DNA of 64,000 bases. Origin: Ignavibacteria bacterium (GTDB lineage Bacteria; Bacteroidota; Ignavibacteria; Tepidaquicellales; Tepidaquicellaceae). This document shows positions 44,383 through 53,703 of the stretch, one piece after another (positions within the stretch are counted from its first letter, which is position 1; each line of letters opens with the position of its first letter). The position numbers and the translations under genes are program-made. The DNA lies in the NCBI GenBank assembly GCA_036262055.1, contig DATAJP010000001.1:186001-250000 (forward strand). The letters run 5' to 3'. A model generated the notes under the pieces. That model was not told the origin of the DNA. It saw nothing but the letters and a program-made list of their open reading frames with translations, and ran no database searches.

Positions 44383-45957
44383 TTATTCGTTACTAATTGG
44401 TTTCATTAAAGGAAAGAAAATTACATCTCTAATTGTATGCGAATCTGTCAAAAGCATAACAAGACGGTCAACACCCATCCCGACACCGGTAGTCGGAGGC
44501 ATACCGACTTCAATGGCTTTAAGAAAATCTTCATCGAGAGGATGAGTTTCTTCCTCACCTCCTCGACCGCGCTCGACCTGCTCTTCAAGAAGCTTTCGTT
44601 GAAGCACAGGGTCGTTAAGCTCTGTGTAGGAATTTCCAAGTTCCCATTTGAATATATAAGGCTCAAATCTTTCGACAAAAATAATCTGTTCAGGATCATT
44701 TTTCATTTCTTCGAGTTGCTGCATCGAATATTCGCGAAGCGGTTTACATAATGGAGTTGTATCCATAGGGAAGTCATAAACAAAAGTCGGTTGAACCAAA
44801 TCTTCTTCGCAAGTTTCTTCGAATAAGTTTGCAATAACAAGTCCCTTGCTGTGCATAATTTTCGGGTCACAGTTGATATTGTTCTTATTCATGTAATCGA
44901 TGATTTCGGATTTTTTCATATTCAAAATATCGAGTCCTGTTTTTTCTTTAATGGCATCGACCATTCTTACTCTCTTCCACGGACGGGCAAAATTCAATTC
45001 AACTCCCTGATAAGATACCTTTGTAGTTTCATTAACTGCGAGACAAGCTTTTTCGACAACTTCTTCGAATAAATTCATACTGTCATTGTAATCACCGTAT
45101 GCCTGGTACCATTCAACCTGTGTGAACTCAGGATTATGAGTTCTGTCAATGCCTTCATTTCTGAAATCACGGACAAATTCATAGATGCGGTTGAACCCGC
45201 CAACGATAAGCCGTTTCAGATAAAGCTCGTTTGAAATTCTTAAATAAAGAGGAATATCGAGTGCGTTATGATGCGTAATGAACGGCTTTGCGTTCGCTCC
45301 TCCATAAACTGACTGTAATGTCGGTGTTTCAACTTCAAAGAAATTATATTCTTCAAGAGTTCTTTTTATAGACTGAATAATCTTTGTTCTTTTTATGAAT
45401 GTTTCTTTAACGTGTTCGTTGACAATCAAATCAATATAACGCTGTCTGTAGCGAAGTTCAACGTCTGCAAAAGCATCGTGAATAATTTTCTCACCTGTTT
45501 CGGAAACTTCTTCTTTAACAACAGGAAGCGGCTGTAAAGATTTTGTAAGAAGCTCAAAGTTTGTCGCGTGAATTGAAACTTCTCCTGTTTTTGTTCTGAA
45601 AACATATCCTGTTACGCCGATAATATCGCCGATATCGAGAAGCTTTAATAAATTATATTTGTCATCACCGATTTCATCTTTCTTAATGTAAATCTGGATT
45701 TTGCCTTTGTCGTCTTTTATGTGGCAAAAAGTTGCTTTGCCCATTTTGCGCACAGCCATAATTCTGCCTGCAATAGAAACGACGTTTTCTTTTTGCTTTT
45801 CCTTTTCCTCATCGTTTGCAGCATCAACGTATGCCTCGATAATATCTTTTGAGTTTGCTGTAACGTCGAACCTATGGGGATAAGGATTTATACCCAGCTT
45901 TTTTATTTCTTCAAGCTCTTCTAAGCGTCTTTTTACAAGGTCATTAACTTCTATCAT
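44383..45957 (-). CDS. lysS: Lysyl-tRNA synthetase, class II
   Basis: A 524-residue enzyme with an N-terminal OB-fold anticodon domain (SIAGRIMAVRKMGKATF) and the class II core: motif 2 FVRDFRNEGIDRTHNPEFTQ and motif 3 GVGMGVDRLVMLLTDSHTIRD in part. It charges tRNA-Lys. The start overlaps the stop codon of the pseudouridine synthase by four bases, which makes it the last gene of the scpA-scpB-rluB-lysS run on this strand. Confidence 0.97.
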   Translation of the reverse strand: MIEVNDLVKRRLEELEEIKKLGINPYPHRFDVTANSKDIIEAYVDAANDEEKEKQKENVVSIAGRIMAVRKMGKATFCHIKDDKGKIQIYIKKDEIGDDKYNLLKLLDIGDIIGVTGYVFRTKTGEVSIHATNFELLTKSLQPLPVVKEEVSETGEKIIHDAFADVELRYRQRYIDLIVNEHVKETFIKRTKIIQSIKRTLEEYNFFEVETPTLQSVYGGANAKPFITHHNALDIPLYLRISNELYLKRLIVGGFNRIYEFVRDFRNEGIDRTHNPEFTQVEWYQAYGDYNDSMNLFEEVVEKACLAVNETTKVSYQGVELNFARPWKRVRMVDAIKEKTGLDILNMKKSEIIDYMNKNNINCDPKIMHSKGLVIANLFEETCEEDLVQPTFVYDFPMDTTPLCKPLREYSMQQLEEMKNDPEQIIFVERFEPYIFKWELGNSYTELNDPVLQRKLLEEQVERGRGGEEETHPLDEDFLKAIEVGMPPTTGVGMGVDRLVMLLTDSHTIRDVIFFPLMKPISNE

Positions 45958-46724
45958 TTTTTGTTTTTAGCTTTTGTTTTACTCTTTGTGTTATCGGTGT
46001 TAATGTTGTTTTCTAATTTTTGTATATCTGCAGGAGAAAGTTTTTTCGATTCACCCGGTTTCAAATCACCGAGTTTTAATCCGCCGTATTCGCTTCTGTG
46101 AAGCTTGTTCACGAAGTATCCGAACCTCTCAAACATTTTCCGCACCTGTCTGTTTCGTCCTTCGCGGATTGAAATTGTAACATATCTATGGTCGCGCGGA
46201 TTTGTCAGCTTTACAATTGCAGGTTCGGTTTTTTTTCTGTCGATTAAAATTCCTTTTTCAAGAAGGGCTTTTATCTTCTCATCAAGAGGTTTTGACAACT
46301 TAACTTCGTATGTCTTATAAACTTTATAGCGCGGGTGCATCAGCTCATTCGCAAATTCACCATCGTTAGTTAAAAGAAGAAGTCCCGTCGAGTCATAATC
46401 AAGACGTCCGATGGGATAAATCTTATCTTTAAGCTTTATTAAATCAACAACTGTCGTTCTGTGTTTGTCATCAGTAACTGCTGAGATAACCCGCGTGGGT
46501 TTGTTCAGCATTATGTAAATCTTTTTATCGGAGACTTTTATAAGCTCGCCGTCAACCCTGATTTTATCTTTTGCAGGATTAATTATGAATCCCGGTTCCG
46601 ATATTGTAATGTTGTTAAGTGTTACGCGTCCCTGCAAAATGTATTCATCAGCATCACGGCGTGAAATGTTATAGTTATTGGCTATAAACTTATTAATTCG
46701 TGTCGTTCCGTTCTTTTCTGTCAT
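45954..46724 (-). CDS. rluB: RsuA/RluB-family 23S/16S rRNA pseudouridine synthase
   Basis: A 256-residue enzyme: N-terminal S4 RNA-binding domain (RINKFIANNYNISRRDADEY) and a catalytic domain with the nucleophile Asp in GRLDYDSTGLLLLT and the EGRNRQVRKMFE loop. The C-terminal tail is Lys-rich. RluB is chosen because the gene follows scpA-scpB, its common setting; RluE/F or RsuA cannot be fully excluded. Its start lies 32 bases inside scpB. Confidence 0.88.
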   Translation of the reverse strand: MTEKNGTTRINKFIANNYNISRRDADEYILQGRVTLNNITISEPGFIINPAKDKIRVDGELIKVSDKKIYIMLNKPTRVISAVTDDKHRTTVVDLIKLKDKIYPIGRLDYDSTGLLLLTNDGEFANELMHPRYKVYKTYEVKLSKPLDEKIKALLEKGILIDRKKTEPAIVKLTNPRDHRYVTISIREGRNRQVRKMFERFGYFVNKLHRSEYGGLKLGDLKPGESKKLSPADIQKLENNINTDNTKSKTKAKNKK

Positions 46725-47514
46725 TGTCGCTTTCGTTGTCTTTTTCTTCCGGCAAATCTTCTTCTATGTAGTTAATTGCATTAATTTCGTATTCGGAATT
46801 TTGAACTTCAATTTCATTAATTTCATTGTTGTTTATTTCAGTACTAGGTATCTCTGTAATCTCTCCCTCTTTTAACTCATTAGCGGTAAATTCAATCTTT
46901 TCCGAGAAGCCAAGATTTGAAGTCATTGAGTTAAATAAATCAATGTCGGCTTCAGTTATGCCTTCTACTTTTTCGTATTTTAAAATATCGTTAATCTCTT
47001 TTAATTTCGGTAAATCTTCGATTGCATTGATGCCGAGAACTTTCAGAAAGTTTTTTGTCGTCGAATATAAAATTGGTCGCCCGGGTGAGTTTGCGCGTCC
47101 TGAAATCGTAATTAAATCTCTTTCTAAAAGCGAATTTACGATGTAATCAACGTTCACACCCCGTATAAATTCCATATCAGCTCGTGTTATCGGCTGTTTG
47201 TATGCAATGATTGCTAGCGTTTCGATTGCAGACGGTGAAAGTTTCTTCTTCTGACGTTCACTGAAAAGTTTGCCGATGTATAATGCAAATTGTTTCTTTG
47301 TTGAATACTGATATCCGCCTGCGACCTGAATTATCTCAAAAGAACATCCCGCATCAATGTATGTTTTATTAAGGTCGGCAATATTTGCTTCAATTTCTTT
47401 GACGCTTAATTTAATATTAAAGCCGTCAAGAATTTCTTTTATCTGCTTTGAAGAAATTTCTTCCTCTGAAGCAAAGATGAGCGATTCGATTGTATTTCTA
47501 TAATCTAAATTCAT
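46693..47514 (-). CDS. scpB: Segregation and condensation protein B
   Basis: A 273-residue winged-helix kleisin-binding protein. The first 185 residues match ScpB (IESLIFASEEEISSKQI, SAIETLAIIAYKQPITRADME, RPILYSTTKNFL). The remaining 90 residues are a long Glu/Asn-rich acidic tail, longer than usual. It works with ScpA and SMC in chromosome compaction. It overlaps scpA by four bases and rluB by 32. Confidence 0.95.
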   Translation of the reverse strand: MNLDYRNTIESLIFASEEEISSKQIKEILDGFNIKLSVKEIEANIADLNKTYIDAGCSFEIIQVAGGYQYSTKKQFALYIGKLFSERQKKKLSPSAIETLAIIAYKQPITRADMEFIRGVNVDYIVNSLLERDLITISGRANSPGRPILYSTTKNFLKVLGINAIEDLPKLKEINDILKYEKVEGITEADIDLFNSMTSNLGFSEKIEFTANELKEGEITEIPSTEINNNEINEIEVQNSEYEINAINYIEEDLPEEKDNESDNDRKERNDTN

Positions 47515-48323
47515 ACGATTGCAGGCAGTAAGGATTTTTTTCTCACAACAAATCTGGAATAATCATTCGGGTCAACGATAAGCTCGACATATTTATCAAG
47601 CGCAAGCTGAAGCACACTCAGAAATGTGCAGATTACTTCAAGCTTCTCCTTCATCTGGCTTATCAATACGCTAAACTCTATTTCGTTTTTTTTATCGAGC
47701 GTCATTAAAAGAAATTCTTTTTGTGTGTCCGTTGTAATGTCGAGAATTTCAATCGGGTGAACTATCTCGGGTCTGAACCCTATAACTGCACTTCGATAAC
47801 CTTTTATTAAATTCAGAATTGTTAAATTTTTCAAGCTCTTATCAAGCATAATGTCGGAATCATATTCACGCGGGTCACTTTCATTATATCCTCTTGTAAA
47901 CATTAATTTTGCGTCCTGTTCAAGTATTGCAAGCTCATCCGCCGCATCTTTGAAGCGCTTATATTCAAGTAGCTTTCTCACAAGCACATAACGCGGGTCT
48001 TCTTCATAACCGTCTTCGACAGCAACTTCCTGTGGAAGTAACATTCGAGCTTTTATCTTCATCAGTTCCGCAGCCATCAAAAGAAACTCGCCTGCAAGCT
48101 CTATGTCAAGATCTTGCAGATATTCAATATAGCCGATATAATCCTTTGTGATTTTTGAAATCGGAATGTCGTGGATGTTCAGCTCTTCTTCTTTTACAAA
48201 GTGAAGAAGAATATCGAGCGGACCTTCAAACTCAGGCAGTCTGGCATAGTAGTCCCTGCTTTTAGGAACGTATGAACTTAAAGTAAGAATATTTGCCTGC
48301 TCGTTTTGAGGGGTGTCTTCCAT
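47511..48323 (-). CDS. scpA: Segregation and condensation protein A (kleisin)
   Basis: A 270-residue kleisin. FEGPLDILLHFVKEEELNIHDI and the following helix are diagnostic, with the middle helical linker (RKLLEYKRFKDAADEL) and a C-terminal winged helix that contacts the SMC head. It bridges the SMC dimer with ScpB. It begins the scpA-scpB-rluB-lysS run. smc itself is not in the window. Confidence 0.95.
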   Translation of the reverse strand: MEDTPQNEQANILTLSSYVPKSRDYYARLPEFEGPLDILLHFVKEEELNIHDIPISKITKDYIGYIEYLQDLDIELAGEFLLMAAELMKIKARMLLPQEVAVEDGYEEDPRYVLVRKLLEYKRFKDAADELAILEQDAKLMFTRGYNESDPREYDSDIMLDKSLKNLTILNLIKGYRSAVIGFRPEIVHPIEILDITTDTQKEFLLMTLDKKNEIEFSVLISQMKEKLEVICTFLSVLQLALDKYVELIVDPNDYSRFVVRKKSLLPAIV

Positions 48324-48378
48324 AAAGTAATAAAATACTTATATTTATGGATTTAATAAATGAAAAACTGAGTAAATA

Positions 48379-48714
48379 TTATGAAATAAAATTGTGAATC
48401 TTTTGTAAAACTAATGCAAGATTGGAGCTTTTTATTGATGATAGTTTTCTATCTATCATAGAAATTTCTAATGTGAAAATTTTATGACATCGGATTTCAC
48501 TTTCATACAATAAAGGATTTGTTAGAATGCTATTTTCTAATTTATAAGAAAATTTATCATTATGTAAATTTGATGTAATCTGAGTGCAAATTATATCCTT
48601 AGTCTTATTTACTTCTGAGTTAGAAATAATCAGTGCAGGTCTTAATTTAAAATTTGATAAATTTGAGAAAGGGAATTTGACAAGAATAATATCACCTTGG
48701 TTGAAATCTGTCAT
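48379..48714 (-). CDS. MazF/PemK-family toxin
   Basis: A 111-residue PemK-like endoribonuclease: it opens FNQGDIILVKFPFSN, with the SNFKLRPALIIS strand typical of the family, then ICTQITSN. Such toxins cut mRNA at short motifs. The preceding gene overlaps it by four bases and is the presumed antitoxin. The pair sits between scpA and ppk2 with no phage or transposase nearby. Confidence 0.82.
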   Translation of the reverse strand: MTDFNQGDIILVKFPFSNLSNFKLRPALIISNSEVNKTKDIICTQITSNLHNDKFSYKLENSILTNPLLYESEIRCHKIFTLEISMIDRKLSSIKSSNLALVLQKIHNFIS

Positions 48715-48935
48715 TTCAAATCATCCCAACGGGAATCATTAACTGTATTCCAATCTTCAGATAAAATTTGTTCGGATAAAAGATAAGTTAGCTTAGTTAG
48801 ACCTTTATCAGATAAAGACCATTCATTCTTAAGCTTTTGAAAAAAGTTAAATAATAAATGAAGCTCGTTGTCATTTAATGAATTTATATAGTTTAATATA
48901 AATTCTTTTTCGGCCAGTAAATTTATGTTACTCAT
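48711..48935 (-). CDS. Putative antitoxin of the MazF-like pair
   Basis: A 74-residue acidic protein (LLAEKEFILNYINSLN, then SLSDKGLTKLTYLL and a Trp-rich tail SEDWNTVNDSRWDDLK). I recognise no AbrB/MazE-type DNA-binding domain. Position and four-base overlap with the toxin suggest an antitoxin; the acidic tail could cover the toxin's active site. Confidence rests on context. Confidence 0.6.
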   Translation of the reverse strand: MSNINLLAEKEFILNYINSLNDNELHLLFNFFQKLKNEWSLSDKGLTKLTYLLSEQILSEDWNTVNDSRWDDLK

Positions 48936-48953
48936 ATTATATAAATTATCAAA

Positions 48954-49835
48954 TTATTTCTCATTTTCCAACATAAATTTTGCATCGTTAAGACGGCGTA
49001 AACCTTCTTTATCAAGTTTTGGATAGGAAAGTTTCAAGTTCTTCATTGTGTGCTTTAAAATATTTGCGACAGCAAGACGTGAATACCATTTGTTGTCGGC
49101 AGGTATGATATACCACGGCGCATATTCAGTCGACGTGTTGCTTATTGCCTCTGCGTAAGCTTTCATATAGTCATCCCAATATTGCCTTTCCGTTACATCG
49201 CTTTCAGAGAATTTCCAGTTCTTATGTTCGTCATCGATGCGCGCGAGAAATCTTTTCTTTTGTTCATCTTTTGATAAGTTCAGATAAAATTTAATTACAA
49301 TTGTCCCATTTTGAAAAAGCGTTCTTTCGAAATTTCTAATTTGTTTATACCGCTCCTGCCAGAAATCATTGTTTACATTATCCATTGAATTAATTCCCGG
49401 GATATTTTGCTTTAAAATATATTCCGGATGAACTTTAGTAACAAGAACTTCCTCATAGTGTGAGCGGTTGAAAATTGTAATCTCTCCCCGTTTAGGAACG
49501 ACCTTCCAGTGTCTCCAGAGAAAATTATGCTCGAGTTCTTCACTTGACGGCTGTTTGAAGCTATGAACTACACAACCTTCAGGATTTAGTCCCCGCATAA
49601 CATGTTTTATTAAGCCGTCTTTGCCTGCAGTATCCATTGCCTGCAAAACAATTAACATCGAATACGAATTATCAGCATAAAACACATCCTGAAGCTCAAA
49701 CATTTCTTCAACATCCTTTTCAAGCTGTTCCTTCGCGCTATCTTTGTCTTTGAAATCGTTGGTATAGCAAGGATCATAATTTTTTAACGATATTTTTTTA
49801 TCGGGAGGAACGAGAAGCGATTTATCTTTATACAT
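48954..49835 (-). CDS. ppk2: Polyphosphate kinase 2 (class III-like)
   Basis: A 293-residue PPK2 enzyme transferring phosphate between polyphosphate and nucleotides. Walker A QAMDTAGKDG is at residues 65-74, the lid/Walker B part is FNRSHYEEVLVT with the class III form NRSHYE rather than DRSWYN, and RFLARIDDEHKNWKF follows. Class III members can phosphorylate AMP and ADP. It lies divergent from cdaA. It is separated from the toxin pair by 18 bases, so may lead that transcript. Confidence 0.9.
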   Translation of the reverse strand: MYKDKSLLVPPDKKISLKNYDPCYTNDFKDKDSAKEQLEKDVEEMFELQDVFYADNSYSMLIVLQAMDTAGKDGLIKHVMRGLNPEGCVVHSFKQPSSEELEHNFLWRHWKVVPKRGEITIFNRSHYEEVLVTKVHPEYILKQNIPGINSMDNVNNDFWQERYKQIRNFERTLFQNGTIVIKFYLNLSKDEQKKRFLARIDDEHKNWKFSESDVTERQYWDDYMKAYAEAISNTSTEYAPWYIIPADNKWYSRLAVANILKHTMKNLKLSYPKLDKEGLRRLNDAKFMLENEK

Positions 49836-49899
49836 TTTAATACATTTAACGTTATTATTTATGTTTTTTAAACTTTAAAAAACATTTATTTTGAAGTCT

Positions 49900-50733
49900 A
49901 TGGAATTGTTCAAGATAGGATTTTTAGAAGTAAAAATAATTGATATAATTGATATTCTGATTGTGGCTTATGTCTTTTATAAGCTGTATACAGTAATGCG
50001 CGGAACAATTGCATCGCAAATTTTCTTTGCGCTGATTTTAATTATCGGTCTTTCATTTATTGCACAGCTGCTGAATATGCAAGCTCTTGGATGGCTGTTA
50101 GGGCGGCTAACGGAAATCTGGGTAATTGCATTTATAATTTTATTTCAGCCGGAGTTAAGAAGATTGCTGTCATTAATAGGTAAGCGCGGCTCGACATCAT
50201 TGTTTGGGAAAATTAATATCAAGGAAAATATAAAAGAAATTACGGGAGCATGTGTTGAATTACAGAACCGCGGATGGGGCGGTCTTATTGTAATTGCACG
50301 CACAACAGGTTTGCAAAATATTATCGAGACCGGAGAAATTATTCAGGCAAAAATAAATCAGGGACTTCTTCTTTCGATATTTAATCCGCGTTCACCGCTT
50401 CATGACGGAGCAGTTGTAATTCAGAACGATAAAATCGAAGCCGCAAGATGTTTGCTGCCTTTATCTGAAATTCATATAATAAGGAACCGTAGTCTCGGCA
50501 CACGCCACCGCGCGGCGCTTGGAATTTCCGAAACATCCGATGCTCTTGCCATAGTTGTTTCGGAAGAAACACAGCAAATATCTCTTGCAGAGAACGGTAA
50601 GCTTTCGAAATGCGAATCTGCCAAGCAACTCGAAGAAAAATTAATCGAGGCACTTTCAACGCAAACAATTGCGAAGTCAATGAAATCAATTTTTGAACAT
50701 CCAAATACGGAAAACGCCGAAAAGAATGAATAG
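49900..50733 (+). CDS. cdaA: Diadenylate cyclase CdaA (DacA)
   Basis: A 277-residue membrane cyclic-di-AMP synthase. Three N-terminal membrane spans (about 15-95) precede a DisA_N domain with the catalytic LHDGAVVI and GTRHRAALG motifs. I prefer ATG 49900 to the in-frame TTG 49891. Its stop is overlapped by the pcm start (eight bases), so cdaA-pcm-yigZ and the next outer-membrane gene form a tightly packed run. No CdaR gene follows, unlike Firmicutes. Confidence 0.93.
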   Translation: MELFKIGFLEVKIIDIIDILIVAYVFYKLYTVMRGTIASQIFFALILIIGLSFIAQLLNMQALGWLLGRLTEIWVIAFIILFQPELRRLLSLIGKRGSTSLFGKINIKENIKEITGACVELQNRGWGGLIVIARTTGLQNIIETGEIIQAKINQGLLLSIFNPRSPLHDGAVVIQNDKIEAARCLLPLSEIHIIRNRSLGTRHRAALGISETSDALAIVVSEETQQISLAENGKLSKCESAKQLEEKLIEALSTQTIAKSMKSIFEHPNTENAEKNE

Positions 50734-51403
50734 TTTTTCTCTAAAGAAAAAAGAATTAATTGAGATTTTAAAGCAGCAGGGTATTACAGATAAAAAAGTT
50801 CTTGATGCTTTCATGAAGGTGAGACGTGAAGAATTTGTTCCCGAAGAATTCAGCAGCAGAGCTTATGATAATAATGCATTGCCTATCGGCGGAAGCCAGA
50901 CAATATCACAGCCATATACCGTTGCATCGATGACTCAGCTTCTCGATGTTCATCCCGGACATAGAGTTCTTGAAATCGGAACAGGTTCGGGATACCAGAC
51001 AGCTATCTTATGTGAAATGGGAGGAAAAGTTTATAGCATTGAACGCATCGATGAGCTTGCGCGAAGCGCAGGGGAGATATTAAGACGAATCGGATGCATT
51101 GCAAAGATTAAAATAGGTGACGGCACTCAGGGCTGGAAAGACTATGCGCCTTATGACAGAATAATTGTAACTGCAGGTAGTCCCAAAGTTCCTATGCCTT
51201 TGCTTGAGCAGTTAGAAATTGACGGCAAGATGGTTATTCCGATTGGCGATAAAGATTCTCAGGTAATGACATTAGTAAAGAAAACCATAAATGAAAAAGG
51301 CGAAGTAAAATTTTTGCAGAAAAAATTTGATGAATACAGGTTCGTTCCGCTTATTGGTCACGAAGGATGGGATGGAACAAGTAGAAAGAATAACGGGCAA
51401 TGA
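50726..51403 (+). CDS. pcm: Protein-L-isoaspartate O-methyltransferase
   Basis: A 225-residue SAM-dependent enzyme that repairs isoaspartyl residues. It has the AdoMet motif VLEIGTGSGYQTAIL, the substrate motif GGSQTISQPYTVA, and the family's late segment RFVPLIGHEGWDG. The ATG at 50726 overlaps the cdaA stop; a longer frame from 50693 reads into cdaA and lacks support. There is a good family match in length. Confidence 0.95.
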   Translation: MNSFSLKKKELIEILKQQGITDKKVLDAFMKVRREEFVPEEFSSRAYDNNALPIGGSQTISQPYTVASMTQLLDVHPGHRVLEIGTGSGYQTAILCEMGGKVYSIERIDELARSAGEILRRIGCIAKIKIGDGTQGWKDYAPYDRIIVTAGSPKVPMPLLEQLEIDGKMVIPIGDKDSQVMTLVKKTINEKGEVKFLQKKFDEYRFVPLIGHEGWDGTSRKNNGQ

Positions 51404-51410
51404 GATTAAA

Positions 51411-52013
51411 ATGATTGATTCGTTTATTACGATTGAATCTGAAATTGTTAATGAAATAAAAGTTCAGAAGTCAAAGTTCATTGCTCAGGCATTTCCTCTT
51501 AAATCGCAGCTGGAAATTCCCAAGCTTCTCGATGAAGTCAGAAAAAAATATTATGATGCATCGCATCATCCTTATGCCTTTAGAGTTGGTATAAGAAAAG
51601 ATAATTTCAGATACTCTGATGATGGCGAACCGTCAGGAACTTCAGGCAAACCGGTCCTTGAAGCAATTGATAAACATGAATTGACAGATGTTCTTTGCGT
51701 GGTGACCAGATATTTTGGAGGGATTTTACTTGGAGCCGGCGGCTTGCGAAGAGCATATTTTGAAGCGGCTGATGAGTGTTTAGAAAAAACAAATAAGGTT
51801 GAAAAACTTTTAACGAAAAACATTAATCTGGAATTCGATTATTCATTAATGAATCAGGTAATGAAGTATTTAACCGACAACAAAATAAAAATTCTTGAAA
51901 ATAATTCAGAGGAAAAAGTAAAATTAATTTGCCAGCCAAGATTATCAGTAATAGAAAAAATGAAATCAGATTTATTTGAAAAATCAAACGGGAAAATTAT
52001 AATAAATGATTAA
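51411..52013 (+). CDS. yigZ: YigZ/IMPACT family protein
   Basis: A 200-residue protein with the IMPACT hallmarks SKFIAQAFPL, DDGEPSGTSGKPVLEAI and VVTRYFGGILLGAGGLRRAY in part, then a C-terminal ferredoxin-like DUF1949 domain. Eukaryotic IMPACT regulates Gcn2; the bacterial role is unknown, with a suggested link to translation stress. I start it at ATG 51411, seven bases after the pcm stop. Confidence 0.93.
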   Translation: MIDSFITIESEIVNEIKVQKSKFIAQAFPLKSQLEIPKLLDEVRKKYYDASHHPYAFRVGIRKDNFRYSDDGEPSGTSGKPVLEAIDKHELTDVLCVVTRYFGGILLGAGGLRRAYFEAADECLEKTNKVEKLLTKNINLEFDYSLMNQVMKYLTDNKIKILENNSEEKVKLICQPRLSVIEKMKSDLFEKSNGKIIIND

Positions 52014-53691
52014 AAGTATATTAATTTTTTTTGTAAGTATGTTTTGTGCTGTTAATATTTGCTTTTCACAAGCAGATAATATTCCGCTTGATAACGGAGT
52101 GTATCAGTTTTTAAAGAACATGAGCGTGAAACATGTCATTGGTTCAATTAATGACCAGGACCCGGTGCTATCAAGAATGCAGGTTGAAGAATATCTTGAT
52201 GAAATTGAAGATAATTATGATGAGCTTTCATATGTAGAAAGGCGATTATTAAAAAAATATCAGGTCGAGCTTATTTTTTACGAGCAGACCGAAAAGAATA
52301 CAACTGTGCTTATTGACGGAGATGGAAAATTTTCTGAAAGAGCAGGGGATATTTTTTCAGACAAACAAAAGTATCTTTACAGGTATGAAAGAGGTAAGAG
52401 TAACTTATCGTTTGATTTGCTTGGACGCGCAGAATACATAAACACAATTAAACCAAATACAAAACTCAACGGAAAAATTCTCGAAGTCGGCTTTCGCGGA
52501 TATGGTACATTCTTCGGGCATCTCGGATACAGCTTAATGGTTCGAGCAGCGGGAGTATGGGGGGACAGGGGTGTTCTCACAAATGCGGAATCGTGGCTAA
52601 GGTATAATTATAAATATAATGAGCTTACAGATGAGTTTGGTTCATATACAATAGTAAACGGATATACTCGTTACCAAACCGAACCCGGAAAAAATATGCT
52701 TCTTGCAATTGAAATTGGCAAGGAAAGAATCAAAACGGGTTACAGCTATGACCAGAGTTTAGTAATTTCCGATAACGGTCCTGAAATGGATTTCATCAAG
52801 TTTAATTACAACTGGGGAATAATGAGATTTAACTCTTATACTGCTTCCACAGTTGGACCATTCGTTCAGGACAGGTCAAAAAATTATACTAAGTTTATTG
52901 CAGCTAACCAGATTGTGTTTTCGATTCCAAAAGTTTTCGATATCGGAATCGGCGAGCAGGAAGTTTATTCAGGCAGAGGACTCGATATTGGATATTTAAC
53001 ACCGTTCGGATTTTATAAATATCTCGAGCAGGATTTGCAGGACAGGGATAACGGAACATTTTATCTTACATTCCAGACAAACTTCATAAAAAATTTACAG
53101 TTCAACGGAACTGCGTATCTCGATGAAAATTTTATAGGAAAGCTTAATGATTTTTCGCTTGCTACAAATAAAGTTGCGTTTCAGGTTGGCGCAATGACTT
53201 ATGCTCCGTTCGGATTAGACAATCTTTCGCTGCAGTTTGCATATACATACATAAGACCGTATGTATACAGCCATATTAATCCGCAAAACAGCATAACAGG
53301 TTTCGGAACTATACTTGGAAATGAAATCGGTCCAAACGGAGACAGAATTTTTACACGGCTTTCATATTATTTCAGTGAAAAAATAAAATTTGATTTAACA
53401 TACGCACATTCGAGAAAAGGAAATAACATTTATGACGCGCAGGGAAATCTTATAAAGAATGTCGGGGGAGATGTTTTCCTGGGATATAATATAGATACCG
53501 ATAACAAATATGCACCGTTCCTTGACGGTGAGCAGGTAAATACCGATAACATAGCTGCAACACTGCGCATCGAACCAATCAGAGGTTTTGTTTTTGATAT
53601 TAATTATACATATAATTACAGTAATAATCTTTACAAGAAAATTAAATCCGATAACTCTTTTGCATTCATGAGACTATTATTGGATTATTAA
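52006..53691 (+). CDS. Outer-membrane barrel, capsule-assembly Wzi-like
   Basis: A 561-residue protein with a signal peptide (NICFSQ), an N-terminal helical pair (IPLDNGVYQFLKNMSVKHV, then SRMQVEEYLDEIEDN) and a long barrel ending RLLLDY. The segment YSGRGLDIGYLTPFGFY and the N-terminal hairpin recall Wzi-type proteins that anchor capsule at the surface. I hold the Wzi assignment as tentative; barrel and export are firmer. It overlaps yigZ by eight bases. Confidence 0.65.
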   Translation: MIKSILIFFVSMFCAVNICFSQADNIPLDNGVYQFLKNMSVKHVIGSINDQDPVLSRMQVEEYLDEIEDNYDELSYVERRLLKKYQVELIFYEQTEKNTTVLIDGDGKFSERAGDIFSDKQKYLYRYERGKSNLSFDLLGRAEYINTIKPNTKLNGKILEVGFRGYGTFFGHLGYSLMVRAAGVWGDRGVLTNAESWLRYNYKYNELTDEFGSYTIVNGYTRYQTEPGKNMLLAIEIGKERIKTGYSYDQSLVISDNGPEMDFIKFNYNWGIMRFNSYTASTVGPFVQDRSKNYTKFIAANQIVFSIPKVFDIGIGEQEVYSGRGLDIGYLTPFGFYKYLEQDLQDRDNGTFYLTFQTNFIKNLQFNGTAYLDENFIGKLNDFSLATNKVAFQVGAMTYAPFGLDNLSLQFAYTYIRPYVYSHINPQNSITGFGTILGNEIGPNGDRIFTRLSYYFSEKIKFDLTYAHSRKGNNIYDAQGNLIKNVGGDVFLGYNIDTDNKYAPFLDGEQVNTDNIAATLRIEPIRGFVFDINYTYNYSNNLYKKIKSDNSFAFMRLLLDY

Positions 53692-53703
53692 AAGGAGGAC
53701 AAA

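Noticed and set aside
48379-49835. Defence island around the MazF-like pair
   Set aside because: Neighbours are scpA and ppk2; no restriction, phage or transposase genes accompany it.
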